A stretch of 64,000 bases of DNA, taken from positions 407,389-471,388 of the forward strand of contig JAKLDN010000001.1 of NCBI GenBank assembly GCA_022703505.1, given 5' to 3'. Below the pieces are notes generated by a model. That model worked only from the letters and a program-made list of their open reading frames with translations, was not told the origin of the DNA and did not search any database. Made by a program: the position numbers and the translations under genes. Shown here piece after piece: positions 8,351 through 16,821 of the stretch (the stretch's first letter is position 1; every line of letters begins with the position of its first letter). The DNA comes from Spirochaetota bacterium (GTDB lineage: Bacteria > Spirochaetota > Spirochaetia > Treponematales > UBA12059).

Positions 8351-8494
8351 TAGGAGTTTGTCGGGCTTGCCCAATAAAACCAAAGAAAAATCGCATACGT
8401 GCGATTTTTCTACCTCGCAACTCCCGAGGAGCCCGACAATCGGGACTTTTTACGCCTTCAGGCGTAAAAAGTCCACAAGATCGACAGGCTCCTA
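8351..8494. mobile_element. 144-bp TA-flanked MITE-like element, full copy A
   Basis: Left end TAGGAGTTTGTCGGGCTTG and inverted right end TAGGAGCCTGTCGATCTTG form imperfect terminal inverted repeats, each starting at a TA. Two hairpins lie inside (8385-8412 and 8442-8474). A second copy at 16819-16964, in the opposite orientation, aligns over its whole length. Its right-hand CTA (8492-8494) is the stop codon of the peptidase gene, and its left end abuts the ribosome site of the DDAH gene. No coding capacity. A TA target suggests mobilisation by an IS630/mariner-type transposase, none of which is in this window. Confidence 0.7.
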
Positions 8495-10168
8495 GAACGG
8501 GTCCTTCCCGGCCGGATCCAGGACTCCGGCCACCGCCTCGGCCAGCAGGACCGGGGTGCGCTCGGTCAGGTCCTGCCGGGACACCCTCTCCGTCCTTTTG
8601 TGGAAATCCTTGCCCCAGGGGCCGATGTTCACACAGGGCATCGAGATCCCGGCGATCCGCCCGAAGGGGATGGAATAGGCGTCGCCGTAAAGGGGCATCT
8701 CGTCGCGGATCAGGGTCTCGATTCCCTCGGCGTCCAGGATGGAAGAGTAGCTCAGGTCGGAGATCCCCGTGAAGTAGGACTCCAGCTCGTATTCCTGGCC
8801 CCAGAGCTCCCGGGCCCTACCGGAAAGACGGGCCGCCAGGGAACGGATCGCCGCGTCGAAGTCCGGCCGATCCCGATGGGACACGCTGGGATAGTAGGGA
8901 GGCAGGAATCCCGTCACGACCAGGGGCCGGCCCCCGCCCAGGCCGCCCGCCAGGGCGTCCACGAGGGACCAGACCGCCCGGAAGAGGGGTTCCCCCCGCC
9001 GGACTCGTTCCGCGGCCGCTTCCCGGGTCTTCTCGAAAAGGGCTTCATCCTTGGACCGGAGCTCCCGGGCGAGACTTCCGAAGGAGAGGACCCGGGGCTT
9101 CCGGTCGCCGGTCCAGGCCGGGCTTTCCTCGACGGCCCGGCCCGTCCGGGAGCGGAAGAGCCGGGAGGATCGCACCGCGGTTTCGGAGGCCTCCCCCGCC
9201 GCGGCCTCGCAGATCCGGAGCAGGGACTCCCGGACGCGGCCGGGGCGGTTTTCCAGGGGCTGGACGCTCAGGATTCCGAAGGCGGACAGGGGCATGGAGA
9301 CGTCGTAAGCCTCCTTGCTGTCCCGGGCCATGAGCCAGGTCGGGGGAGGCGACATCTCGGGTTCCGGTTCCAGGCAATCCGCCAGCTCCGTCGACATCTC
9401 CGTCCCGCGCACGATCCGGGACAGGATGCCCAGGGGGTTGAAGCCCTCCGCGCTCTTCCCCGCGTGGGCCAGGATGCCCCGGACGTACACGAAGGGCAGG
9501 ATCTTCCCGATGGACCCGCCGGAGAGGATCCCCGTGTCCGCGTTCTTCCTTTGGTGGGGCTCGGAGTTGATCATGAGGACGTAGTCCAGGCCGTACCGGC
9601 CCTTGAGGTCCGCAAGGAGGTCCACGGCGGCCCGCATCCCGGCGGAGAGGTTCTCCTCGTCCGGCAGGGCGATCAAAAGGAGGTTTCCCTTAAAATACGG
9701 GTCCCGGGCGGCCTCGTCCAGCAGGGCCATCTGGATGGCCCCTCCGGCCTTCATGTCCGCGGCCCCGCGGCCGAAGATGAATCCCCCGCTCTCCAGGTCG
9801 GCGCGGCTCTCGTCGTCCAGGGACCCGGGATTTTCCCGGAGGGCCGCCGCGAGCCGTTCCGGGTCGAAGGCCAGATGCCCCAGGGGGCCGTAGTCCTCGA
9901 TCTCCACCACGTCGAAGTGGTGCATGAGGACCGCGGTCCGTTTCCCCCGGCCGCGGACCAGGGCCCACTCCACGGTCCGCCCGGCCGGGTCCGCCGGGAC
10001 GGGATGGGTCCCGAAGAATCCCGGGCCGCCGGCGAACCGCGGCGACTTCTCGAAGTGGGCCCGGAAGAAGGCTGCCGCGAGGTTTTCCCGGGCTGTCCCG
10101 GACTCGGAATTGACGGCCACGTAGGGATAGAAGATTTCCAGGATTTCCCGGGCCGAAGGTGGATTCAC
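8492..10168 (-). CDS. M20 family metallopeptidase, RocB-like
   Basis: 558 residues, close to the RocB (arginine utilisation) group rather than the roughly 400-residue ArgE/DapE enzymes. Two-metal-site features are visible: HHFDVVE, GRGAADMKAGG, PDEENLSAGM and a late FHKRTERV, in the order expected for M20. The substrate is unknown; RocB is associated with arginine catabolism in Bacillus, and DDAH downstream fits a linked role. The ATG at 10168 is the first good start, preceded only by a weak purine stretch. The stop codon is contributed by the inserted MITE. Confidence 0.85.
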   Translation of the reverse strand: MNPPSAREILEIFYPYVAVNSESGTARENLAAAFFRAHFEKSPRFAGGPGFFGTHPVPADPAGRTVEWALVRGRGKRTAVLMHHFDVVEIEDYGPLGHLAFDPERLAAALRENPGSLDDESRADLESGGFIFGRGAADMKAGGAIQMALLDEAARDPYFKGNLLLIALPDEENLSAGMRAAVDLLADLKGRYGLDYVLMINSEPHQRKNADTGILSGGSIGKILPFVYVRGILAHAGKSAEGFNPLGILSRIVRGTEMSTELADCLEPEPEMSPPPTWLMARDSKEAYDVSMPLSAFGILSVQPLENRPGRVRESLLRICEAAAGEASETAVRSSRLFRSRTGRAVEESPAWTGDRKPRVLSFGSLARELRSKDEALFEKTREAAAERVRRGEPLFRAVWSLVDALAGGLGGGRPLVVTGFLPPYYPSVSHRDRPDFDAAIRSLAARLSGRARELWGQEYELESYFTGISDLSYSSILDAEGIETLIRDEMPLYGDAYSIPFGRIAGISMPCVNIGPWGKDFHKRTERVSRQDLTERTPVLLAEAVAGVLDPAGKDPF

Positions 10169-10198
10169 GCGACGCTCCTATCACCCTAAAAAGCAAAA

Positions 10199-10447
10199 AG
10201 CCGTCCGGAGGACGGCTCGCTGCCATTTCGTGGAGGTGAGGGGAATCGGCCTTCGGGCCTCGATCCGATCTCGGCCCTTCGGCCCGGGGTTCGCCCTGGC
10301 GCGCGCGGACGTCGCTTCGCTCCGTCTACCGATAGGAAACGATTCACGTGCGCGCTATCGCGCGCCCCGGTATCCCTGCGCGCTTCCGCCGCTTCCGCGG
10401 CGCGGGCGAACCCTTCAATTCCCCTCTCGTTCCATGAAAAAACGACG
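10199..10447 (-). repeat. tRNA-Ala downstream element with copied tRNA tail
   Basis: A 48-bp segment (10199-10246) repeats the tRNA-Ala 3' end and its terminator hairpin (10448-10495) perfectly. Between the two copies lie a 13-bp perfect inverted copy of the tRNA T-arm (TTCAATTCCCCTC, 10414-10426), a GCGCAGGGATACC core (read on the minus strand, 10369-10381) and TAGGAAACGAT (10333-10343). The last two also occur behind tRNA-Pro. The hairpin GCCGTCC/GGACGGC next to the run of T (minus strand, 10187-10217) is a likely intrinsic terminator. No credible gene is present. Confidence 0.6.
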
Positions 10448-10479
10448 AGCCGTCCGGAGGACGGCTCGCTGCCATTTCG

Positions 10480-10553
10480 TGGAGGTGAGGGGAATTGAAC
10501 CCCTGACCTCATGAATGCCATTCATGCGCTCTAGCCAACTGAGCTACACCCCC
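10480..10553 (-). tRNA. tRNA-Ala (anticodon GGC)
   Basis: Reads GGGGGTG ... CACCTCC for the acceptor stem (one G-T pair), D-stem GCTC/GAGC, anticodon stem CATGA/TCATG around loop ATGGCAT, giving anticodon GGC, and T-arm AGGGG-TTCAATT-CCCCT. The discriminator base is A. CCA is not encoded. Promoter at 10567-10595. Confidence 0.95.
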
Positions 10554-10566
10554 GAAACGTGGGGGC

Positions 10567-10595
10567 AGTATACGGATAGAAGGGCCGAGTGTCAA
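10567..10595 (-). promoter_or_regulatory. Promoter of tRNA-Ala
   Basis: TTGACA (10590-10595), 17-bp spacer, TATACT (10567-10572), 13 nt before the mature tRNA 5' end. A near-consensus sigma-70 type promoter. Confidence 0.75.
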
Positions 10596-10647
10596 CGGGA
10601 GGGCCGAAGGCCGCCGTCTTCGAGGCCGCCGGGCCGGCCCGGCCGTA

Positions 10648-10677
10648 TTGCGCTCGGGACGGTCCGCGGTCCATACT
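10648..10677 (+). promoter_or_regulatory. Promoter of the THUMP methyltransferase gene (leaderless type)
   Basis: TTGCGC (10648-10653), 18-bp spacer, CATACT (10672-10677), then 6 nt to the ATG at 10684. Confidence 0.6.
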
Positions 10678-10683
10678 CCAGTC

Positions 10684-11835
10684 ATGCCGAAGTCCAACGA
10701 AGCGTACGCCGCTATCTGCCCCGTGGGCCTGGAAAAGGTCCTGGCCCAGGAACTCTCCCGGATGGGAATCGAGGCCGAATCCCGCGATCCCGGCCGGGTA
10801 GGCTTCCGGGCGGACGCCCGGGGCGTCGCCTCGGCCCTGTGCGCGCTTCGCACCGCCGATCGCATCCTGGCGGCCCCGGGCGGGTTCCACGCCCCGGATT
10901 TCGACTCCCTCTTCGAGGGCATGCGGGCCCTGCCCTGGGAGCGCTGGATCGGCCGGGAAGACCGGGTCACCATCGTCCGGGTCCGTTCCAGGGCGTCCGC
11001 CCTTGGGGCCCAAACCTCCGTGCAGGCGGTAGCCCACAAGGCCGTCTACGAGCGGCTCGGCCGTGTATACAAGGTGTCCCGCATGCCCCAGACCGGACCG
11101 GAACGGGAGGTGAGACTCTACCTGGACGACGACCTGTGCACGCCCTTGTTGGACCTTTCCGGAGACCCCCTGTACAAGCGGGGTTGGCGCACGGAGTCCG
11201 TGGAAGCCCCGCTCCGGGAGACCGTGGCCGCGGGCCTTCTGTTCCTTTCGGGCTGGACGCGAAAACGTCCCCTCCGGGACCCCTTCTGCGGAGGGGGAAC
11301 CCTGGCCGTGGAGGCCGCCCTCTGGGCCCGGGACGAGGCCCCCAATCTCCGTCGGCGCTTCGCCTGGGAGACCATGCCCAGCTTCGACCCCGAGGCTCTC
11401 CAGGGAGTCCGGGCGGACCTGGAAGGCCGAATCCGGCGGGACATCCGGGCGGACATCCTGGGGAGCGACCGCGACGAAGGCGCCGTGTCCGTCGCCCGGG
11501 CGAACGCCCGAAGGGCCGGGGTCGAGGACCTGGTCCGGTTCGAGCGGCTGGACATGGAGGACTCATCCTCCGGAGGTCTTCCGGAGGGCCTGGTGCTGGC
11601 CAACCCGCCCTACGGGCTCCGCATGGGGACCGAGGCGGAGGCGGAGGTCCTCTGGCGCGCGGCCGGAGGCCTGAAGGACCGCTACCCGGGCTGGAGCTTC
11701 GGGTTCATCGCGAACCGGGAGGATTTCCCGGCGTTCTTCGGAGCCCGGCCCGCGTCCAGCCGGACGATCCTGGCGGGGGCGGAGAAACTCTGGTTCCATT
11801 GGTTCCCCGCCGCGTCCGGATCCGGCAAGGGTTGA
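10684..11835 (+). CDS. THUMP-domain class I SAM-dependent RNA methyltransferase (RlmL/YcbY N-terminal type)
   Basis: About 383 residues. An N-terminal THUMP RNA-binding region (about 50-150) is followed by a Rossmann methyltransferase with a glycine-rich motif (RDPFCGGGTLAVEAAL, near 200) and the base-methylation motif LANPPYG near 305. E. coli RlmL, the closest well-known relative, makes m2G2445 in 23S rRNA; the exact target here is inferred. It is the single-domain form, without the RlmK half found in E. coli. The ATG at 10684 lies 6 nt downstream of a CATACT box and has no Shine-Dalgarno, so the message is probably leaderless. Confidence 0.88.
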   Translation: MPKSNEAYAAICPVGLEKVLAQELSRMGIEAESRDPGRVGFRADARGVASALCALRTADRILAAPGGFHAPDFDSLFEGMRALPWERWIGREDRVTIVRVRSRASALGAQTSVQAVAHKAVYERLGRVYKVSRMPQTGPEREVRLYLDDDLCTPLLDLSGDPLYKRGWRTESVEAPLRETVAAGLLFLSGWTRKRPLRDPFCGGGTLAVEAALWARDEAPNLRRRFAWETMPSFDPEALQGVRADLEGRIRRDIRADILGSDRDEGAVSVARANARRAGVEDLVRFERLDMEDSSSGGLPEGLVLANPPYGLRMGTEAEAEVLWRAAGGLKDRYPGWSFGFIANREDFPAFFGARPASSRTILAGAEKLWFHWFPAASGSGKG

Positions 11836-11846
11836 CGAAAAAAACC

Positions 11847-11876
11847 TTGCGCCCACGGGCGGTACCGTAGTACAAT
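11847..11876 (+). promoter_or_regulatory. Promoter of the TAXI-TRAP operon
   Basis: TTGCGC (11847-11852), 18-bp spacer, TACAAT (11871-11876), with a leader of about 70 nt to the ATG at 11956, which follows GGGAGGAAG. Confidence 0.55.
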
Positions 11877-11955
11877 ACCTCCGGCCGGGTCCAATCGATC
11901 GTTTTCTACCCAAACACCCGGTACCAATCGCCACAATTGTCAGGGAGGAAGATTC

Positions 11956-12915
11956 ATGAAGCGTTCCATCGCCATCCTCGGTATCGCTGTCCTTCTGGTC
12001 GCGGCCCTTCTCATCGGCTGCCAGCCCAAGGAAGTGAAACCCACGTTCATCAACATCGCCACCGGCGGTACCGCCGGCACCTATTTCCCCCTCGGTGGAG
12101 CCTTGGCCGAGATCTGGAACACCAACATCAAGGGCATGAACGCCACCGCCCAGAGCACCGGCGCCTCGGTCGCCAACATCAACCTCCTGCGGGACGGCAA
12201 GAACGAAGTCATCATGGTCCAGAACGACATCTGCTACTACGCCGTGAACGGCCTGGAGATGTTCAAGGACAAGGCCTTCGCGGACATCCGCGGCCTGGTG
12301 ACCCTTTATAACGAAACCTGCCAAGTCGTCACCCTGGCCGACAAGGGCATCAACGGCATCGCCGACCTCAAGGGCAAGCGCGTGGCCGTGGGCGCGGCCG
12401 GTTCCGGAGCCGAGGCCAACGCCCGCCAGATCCTCGAGGCCGCCGGGCTTTCCTACAGCGACCTGACCGCCCAGTACCTCTCCTTCGCGGAAGCCGCCAA
12501 CAACCTCAAGGACGGAAACATCGACGCCGCCTTCGTGACCGCCGGCCACCCGACCGCGGCCATCCAGGACATCGCCGCCAGCCGCAAGGTCGCCCTGGTC
12601 AACATCTCCCCCGAGATCATCACCGCCATCACCTCCAAGTATCCCTACTACACCCCCACCACGATCCCCGCGGGAACCTACACCGGCGTGGACGTTCCGG
12701 TCAGCACCGTCGCCGTGAAGGCCATGCTCGCGGTCAAGGCCGACCTGGACGCCAAGGTCGCCTACGAGATGGTCAAGACCATGTACGCCAACACCGAGCG
12801 CCTCAAGGCCGCCCACAAGGTCGGTTCCCAGATCACCGTGGACACCGGCAAGGCGGGCATGCCCCTGACCCTGCACCCCGGAGCCGAGAAGTTCTTCAAG
12901 GAAGCGGGCAAGTAA
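11956..12915 (+). CDS. TAXI family TRAP transporter solute-binding lipoprotein
   Basis: 319 residues. A lipoprotein signal ends in LLIGC (cysteine about residue 22), so the mature protein would be tethered in the periplasm. The TAXI family signature is seen in INIATGGTAGTYFPLGGALAE near residue 35, followed by the usual substrate-domain motifs. It binds a small organic anion or amino acid and delivers it to the fused TRAP permease downstream. Two hairpins, the second with a T-run (12970-13013), separate it from the rest of the operon. This would keep the binding protein more abundant than the membrane subunit. Confidence 0.93.
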   Translation: MKRSIAILGIAVLLVAALLIGCQPKEVKPTFINIATGGTAGTYFPLGGALAEIWNTNIKGMNATAQSTGASVANINLLRDGKNEVIMVQNDICYYAVNGLEMFKDKAFADIRGLVTLYNETCQVVTLADKGINGIADLKGKRVAVGAAGSGAEANARQILEAAGLSYSDLTAQYLSFAEAANNLKDGNIDAAFVTAGHPTAAIQDIAASRKVALVNISPEIITAITSKYPYYTPTTIPAGTYTGVDVPVSTVAVKAMLAVKADLDAKVAYEMVKTMYANTERLKAAHKVGSQITVDTGKAGMPLTLHPGAEKFFKEAGK

Positions 12916-12926
12916 GCACCCGCGCA

Positions 12927-12953
12927 CCGGATCGAGGCTCGGCCTCGATCCGG
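12927..12953. repeat. 12-bp perfect hairpin after the TAXI gene
   Basis: CCGGATCGAGGC and GCCTCGATCCGG enclose TCG, 11 nt after the TAXI stop codon. No T-run follows. It may protect the mRNA 3' end. Confidence 0.6.
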
Positions 12954-12969
12954 CCGCCCATGACCTTAC

Positions 12970-13013
12970 GGGGTGTCCCGTGCGGCTCGTCCGCCTGGAC
13001 ACCCCCTTTTTTT
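12970..13013 (+). terminator. Intrinsic terminator between the TAXI gene and its permease genes
   Basis: GGGGTGTCC pairs with GGACACCCC and a run of seven T follows at once. Because the downstream TRAP genes have no other obvious promoter, this probably acts as a partial terminator inside the operon. Confidence 0.7.
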
Positions 13014-13021
13014 CGGGATCG

Positions 13022-13519
13022 ATGCGGCGCCCCATTCGTTTGTTCGCCCTTGCAGCCGTCCTGGTACTCATCGCCGGTTACGCCCTGCTGCCCAGGACGC
13101 CGACCTTGACGATCCGGAACGAACGCGGGAGGATCCTGGCGCGGCTCGCCTGCGAGGATGGAAGGTTCGTGCACCGTTACGTCCATTCGGTGCACCTTTC
13201 CGACGTGGACGAGGAGTATTCGATCGAGTCGGACGGGAGCCTAAGGCTTACCGCCACCCGGTTCGACACCTTGGGGGTCGGGATACCCTACGACGCCGAG
13301 GGCGGATTCTCCAAGGACGGAAACCGCTTCGTCCTGCGGATGGACCGTCGGTACCGGTCCCTGCCCGTCCGGGTGTCCCCGATCCCGGGACATGTGATCG
13401 TGACGGGGGGCCGGATCTTCCCGCTCTCCGAGTGGGTCGGCCCGGGAGAACTGGCCGTCCTGGAAGCCCGAAACATCCCCCGCACCGGGATCCTAACTCC
13501 CCGGCGGGAAGACCGATAA
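13022..13519 (+). CDS. DUF1850 domain protein of the TRAP operon
   Basis: About 165 residues with one N-terminal hydrophobic segment (FALAAVLVLIAGYALL), so probably membrane-anchored with an outside domain. The core HRYVHSVHLSDVDEEYSIESDG is typical of DUF1850, a small family that travels with TAXI-TRAP transporters; its biochemical role is not established. I start at ATG 13022 because the upstream in-frame GTG at 12980 lies inside the terminator hairpin. The gene is followed by the permease after about 25 nt, so the three genes form one transport unit. Confidence 0.8.
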   Translation: MRRPIRLFALAAVLVLIAGYALLPRTPTLTIRNERGRILARLACEDGRFVHRYVHSVHLSDVDEEYSIESDGSLRLTATRFDTLGVGIPYDAEGGFSKDGNRFVLRMDRRYRSLPVRVSPIPGHVIVTGGRIFPLSEWVGPGELAVLEARNIPRTGILTPRREDR

Positions 13520-13544
13520 CGCATAGCCATCCGGAGGATTGGGC

Positions 13545-15650
13545 ATGAGCGAACGCAAGAAAAAAGAACCTGCCGCGGCAGGTGAGAGCACGCCGAAAAA
13601 ACGGGCCGCCTCGTCGAAGAAAACCGCATCCGGTACGCAAGTACCGGCGGCGTCCGTGGAAGCAGCGGACCTCTCGGACACGGTGAACGGGGCCGAGATC
13701 CTCAAGAAATTCGACAAGGAGTCGGACTTCCGCACCCTGGCCGGTTTCCTGGGCAAGTTCATCGCGGCCCTGGCCATCGCGTTCTCGGTGTTCCAGGTGT
13801 ACACCGCCGCCTTCGGCGTCCTGGACGCCATGATCCAGCGGGCCATCCACCTGGGCTTCGGACTTACCCTGATCTACCTGCTGTACCCGACCAGCAAGAA
13901 GTGGCCCCGCGACAAGCTGCACCCGGTGGACGCGTTACTGGCCGTGGCGTCCGCGGTCGCTCCGATGTACATCCTGATCACCTACCAGCAGCTCGTCCTC
14001 CGGGCCGGAACCACGACCCCGATGGATATCGCGATGGGACTGCTCGGCATCATCCTGGTGTTCGAGGCGGCGCGGCGGGTCGTGGGCCTTCCCATCGTGA
14101 TCATCGCCGGGATTTTCGTCCTGTACGCCTTCGCGGGCCCCTACATCCCGGGCCGCCTGGCGCACCGGGGCGCCCGGCTCGATACCCTGGTCGGCCACCT
14201 CTTCTTCACCACCGAGGGCATCTTCGGCATCCCCCTGGGGGTGTCGAGCACCTTCATCTTCCTGTTCATCCTCTTCGGCGCTTACCTGGAGAAGACCGGG
14301 CTGGGCCAGTACTTCATCGACATCGCCAACTCCATCGCGGGCTGGGCGTCCGGGGGACCCGCCAAGGTGGCCGTGCTCTCCAGCGCCCTCATGGGCACCG
14401 TTTCCGGAAGCTCCGTGGCCAACGTGGTCGGCACCGGCAGTTTCACCATCCCGATGATGAAGAAGCTGGGGTACAAGCCCGAGTTCGCCGGGGCCGTAGA
14501 AGCCACGGCCAGCACGGGCGGCCAGATCATGCCTCCCATCATGGGCGCCGCGGCCTTCCTGATGGCGGAGTTCACGGGCATCCCCTACGCCCGGATCATC
14601 GGCGCCGCCGTTGTGCCGGCGCTCCTGTACTACTTCGGGGTCTGGGCCGGGGTCCACATCGAGGCCAAGCGGCTCGGGCTCCGGGGCCTGCGAAAGGATG
14701 AACTGCCGAAACTCGGAGAACTCCTGAAGAAGTCCTTCCTGATGCTTCCCCTCGCCGCGATCATCTACCTCTTGGTGTCCGGATACACCCCCATGCGGGC
14801 CGCCCTGATCGCCATCGTGCTGTCCATCGGAACCGCGGGCGCCGCATCCCTGGTCAACTGGTCCAGGAAGCGGCCCGTCGGTTTCCGTTGGGTGGACATC
14901 GTGAAGGGGCTGGAAGCGGGAGCCCGGGGTGCCCTGGGTGTCCTGGCAGCCACGGCCTGCGCGGGCATCATCATCGGCGTGGTCACCCTCACCGGTCTCG
15001 GCCTGAAACTGGGCTCCAGCCTGGTGGCCCTGGCGAACGGCCAGCTCTTCCTGACCCTGGTCTTCACGATGTTCACGTCCCTGATCCTGGGCATGGGAGT
15101 CCCGACCACGGCCAACTACGTGATCACCTCCACGATAGCCGCACCGGCCATCATGATGATCCTGACGAAGGTCAATCCCGGGATGGATCCCTACGCCCAG
15201 GCGATCGTCCTGCCCGCCCACATGTTCGCCTTCTACTTCGGCATCATCGCGGACGTAACCCCGCCGGTCGCCCTGGCGGCCTTCGCGGGGGCGGGAATAG
15301 CCAAGGCCAATCCGATGAAGACGGGGTTCAACGCCACCAAGCTGGCCATCGCGGCCTTCCTGGTGCCCTACATCTTTGTGTATAGCCCCCAGATGCTCGG
15401 CATCGGTGCCACCTTCCTGGACATGGTCGGGATCTTCGTTACTTCCTCAATCGGGATGATCGGAGTGTCCGCGGGGGTCATGGGATACCTCATCCGTCCC
15501 ATGCACCTGTGGGAGAGGCCCATCCTCTTCATCGGCGGAATCCTGATGGTGATCCCGGGGGCCGTGACCGATGCCATAGGCCTGGCGATCCTGGTGGCGG
15601 GCTTCCTGATCCAGAAGTTCCTGAAGGCGCCGGTCCCGAAGACGGCCTGA
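13545..15650 (+). CDS. TRAP transporter fused permease (4TM + 12TM)
   Basis: About 701 residues. A charged, lysine- and alanine-rich N-terminal tail (first 45 residues) precedes a DctQ-like four-helix part and a DctM-like twelve-helix part. Conserved pieces are VSGSSVANVVGTGSFTIPMMK near 290, GGQIMPPIMGAAAF near 325, and GMGVPTTANYV in the second half. The protein moves the substrate held by the TAXI lipoprotein into the cytoplasm, driven by an ion gradient. The ATG at 13545 has GGAGGAT upstream; a TTG two codons before it is less likely. A strong terminator follows the gene. Confidence 0.93.
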   Translation: MSERKKKEPAAAGESTPKKRAASSKKTASGTQVPAASVEAADLSDTVNGAEILKKFDKESDFRTLAGFLGKFIAALAIAFSVFQVYTAAFGVLDAMIQRAIHLGFGLTLIYLLYPTSKKWPRDKLHPVDALLAVASAVAPMYILITYQQLVLRAGTTTPMDIAMGLLGIILVFEAARRVVGLPIVIIAGIFVLYAFAGPYIPGRLAHRGARLDTLVGHLFFTTEGIFGIPLGVSSTFIFLFILFGAYLEKTGLGQYFIDIANSIAGWASGGPAKVAVLSSALMGTVSGSSVANVVGTGSFTIPMMKKLGYKPEFAGAVEATASTGGQIMPPIMGAAAFLMAEFTGIPYARIIGAAVVPALLYYFGVWAGVHIEAKRLGLRGLRKDELPKLGELLKKSFLMLPLAAIIYLLVSGYTPMRAALIAIVLSIGTAGAASLVNWSRKRPVGFRWVDIVKGLEAGARGALGVLAATACAGIIIGVVTLTGLGLKLGSSLVALANGQLFLTLVFTMFTSLILGMGVPTTANYVITSTIAAPAIMMILTKVNPGMDPYAQAIVLPAHMFAFYFGIIADVTPPVALAAFAGAGIAKANPMKTGFNATKLAIAAFLVPYIFVYSPQMLGIGATFLDMVGIFVTSSIGMIGVSAGVMGYLIRPMHLWERPILFIGGILMVIPGAVTDAIGLAILVAGFLIQKFLKAPVPKTA

Positions 15651-15666
15651 CCCGCGGACCGATATG

Positions 15667-15702
15667 AAAAAGCCGAGGCGGTGTGCCCGCCTCGGCTTTT
15701 TT
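15667..15702. terminator. Bidirectional intrinsic terminator
   Basis: AGCCGAGGCGG and its complement enclose a short loop, with A-run on the left and T-run on the right. It can stop both the TRAP operon (rightward) and the convergent MarC gene (leftward). Confidence 0.85.
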
Positions 15703-15719
15703 CGTCCACCGACGGCGGA

Positions 15720-16340
15720 TCAGCCCAGGATGCCCAGCTTCACGAGCCCGTCGTACACGAACTGGATCGCCAGGCCCGAGAGCACGAGGCCCATCATCCG
15801 CTCCACCACGGAAACCCCCGTCCGGCCCAGTATTCTCAAGACGATCCGGGAGGAGAACATGGCCAGGGTCACCCCCGCCAGGGAGAGGACGATGGCCCCG
15901 AAGAGCAGGAGGGTGATCGTCAGGTAGGAAGGCGCGTCCGCGGAATAGAGCATGAGGGTCGTGATGGTCCCGGGACCCGCGATCATGGGGATGGCCAGGG
16001 GAAAGACCGCCACCGAGGATGAGTCCTCCTCTTCCTCCTCCTTGCTCGTCTTGGTGCGCTTGGGCTGTCCGAAGAGCATGTCGATGGAGATCAGGAAGAA
16101 GAGGGTTCCGCCGGCCACGTAGAAAGAGCCCGGGGAAATCCCGAAGAAGGAGAGGATGAAGCGCCCCGCCAGGGTGAAGATCCCCAGGACCGCGAAGGCC
16201 ACCGCGACGGCCTTCCAGATGGTCCGCTTCTTCTGGGCCTCGGTCATTCGGTTCGTCGCGGAGATGAACAGGGGCACGATGCCGATGGGATCGATCACGA
16301 TGAAGACGGTGAGGAAGATCTGCAGGAAGGTATTCAGCAT
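15720..16340 (-). CDS. MarC family membrane protein
   Basis: About 206 residues and six likely membrane helices, matching the MarC/NAAT family in size. The N-terminus MLNTFLQIFLTVFIVIDPIG and the internal PLAIPMIAGPGTITTL are family hallmarks. A very acidic cytosolic loop (KEEEEEDSSS) is specific to this copy. Despite its name the family has no proven role in drug resistance; some relatives carry amino acids. The start at 16340 is 6 nt downstream of TATCCT and lacks a Shine-Dalgarno, so it looks leaderless. Confidence 0.9.
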   Translation of the reverse strand: MLNTFLQIFLTVFIVIDPIGIVPLFISATNRMTEAQKKRTIWKAVAVAFAVLGIFTLAGRFILSFFGISPGSFYVAGGTLFFLISIDMLFGQPKRTKTSKEEEEEDSSSVAVFPLAIPMIAGPGTITTLMLYSADAPSYLTITLLLFGAIVLSLAGVTLAMFSSRIVLRILGRTGVSVVERMMGLVLSGLAIQFVYDGLVKLGILG

Positions 16341-16346
16341 GGCGGA

Positions 16347-16375
16347 AGGATACAGCGCGGGAACCGGGAGCGCAA
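16347..16375 (-). promoter_or_regulatory. Promoter of the MarC gene (leaderless type)
   Basis: TTGCGC (16370-16375), 17-bp spacer, TATCCT (16347-16352), then 6 nt to the ATG at 16340. Confidence 0.6.
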
Positions 16376-16497
16376 GGCCGGCGGGTCCGCCCCGCATTTG
16401 ACTCCGCCGCCGTTTCTCCCTATATTTCCCGTATCGTTCCGGCCCGTTCACGGCCGGCCGCCGAACAACCGAATTTTATCCGCCGCCGGGAGGGAAG

Positions 16498-16821
16498 ATG
16501 AGCCACGAAGTGACCCTTACGTCCGACAATTTCGAAGAGGAAGTCCTCAAGTCCCCCATCCCCGTGCTGGTGGATTTCTGGGCGGAGTGGTGCGGTCCTT
16601 GCCGGATGATCGCCCCGGCCGTGGAGGAGCTCGCCCGGACCTACGAAGGCAGGATCAAGGTCGGCAAGGTGGACGTGGATTCCCAAGGAGAGCTGGCCGG
16701 CCGCTTCGGCATCATTTCCATCCCCACCCTCATGGTCTTCAAGGACGGCAAAGCCGCGCGCCAAAAGGTCGGCGCCCTGCCCAAGCCCCAGATCGAGGGG
16801 CTCTTCAAGGACCTGGTCTAG
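16498..16821 (+). CDS. trxA: Thioredoxin
   Basis: 107 residues, standard thioredoxin size, with the active site WAEWCGPCRM at about 28-37 and the cis-proline in SIPTLMVFKDG near 75. It is the cytosolic dithiol reductant and a likely electron source for the thioredoxin/CcdA fusion at 4021-5157. ATG at 16498 has GGGAGGGAAG directly upstream. The stop codon TAG (16819-16821) is shared with the left end of a TA-flanked MITE. Confidence 0.96.
   Translation: MSHEVTLTSDNFEEEVLKSPIPVLVDFWAEWCGPCRMIAPAVEELARTYEGRIKVGKVDVDSQGELAGRFGIISIPTLMVFKDGKAARQKVGALPKPQIEGLFKDLV

Noticed and set aside
12980-13021. GTG start for the DUF1850 gene
   Set aside because: It lies inside the terminator hairpin and has no ribosome site; ATG 13022 opens directly into the membrane segment.
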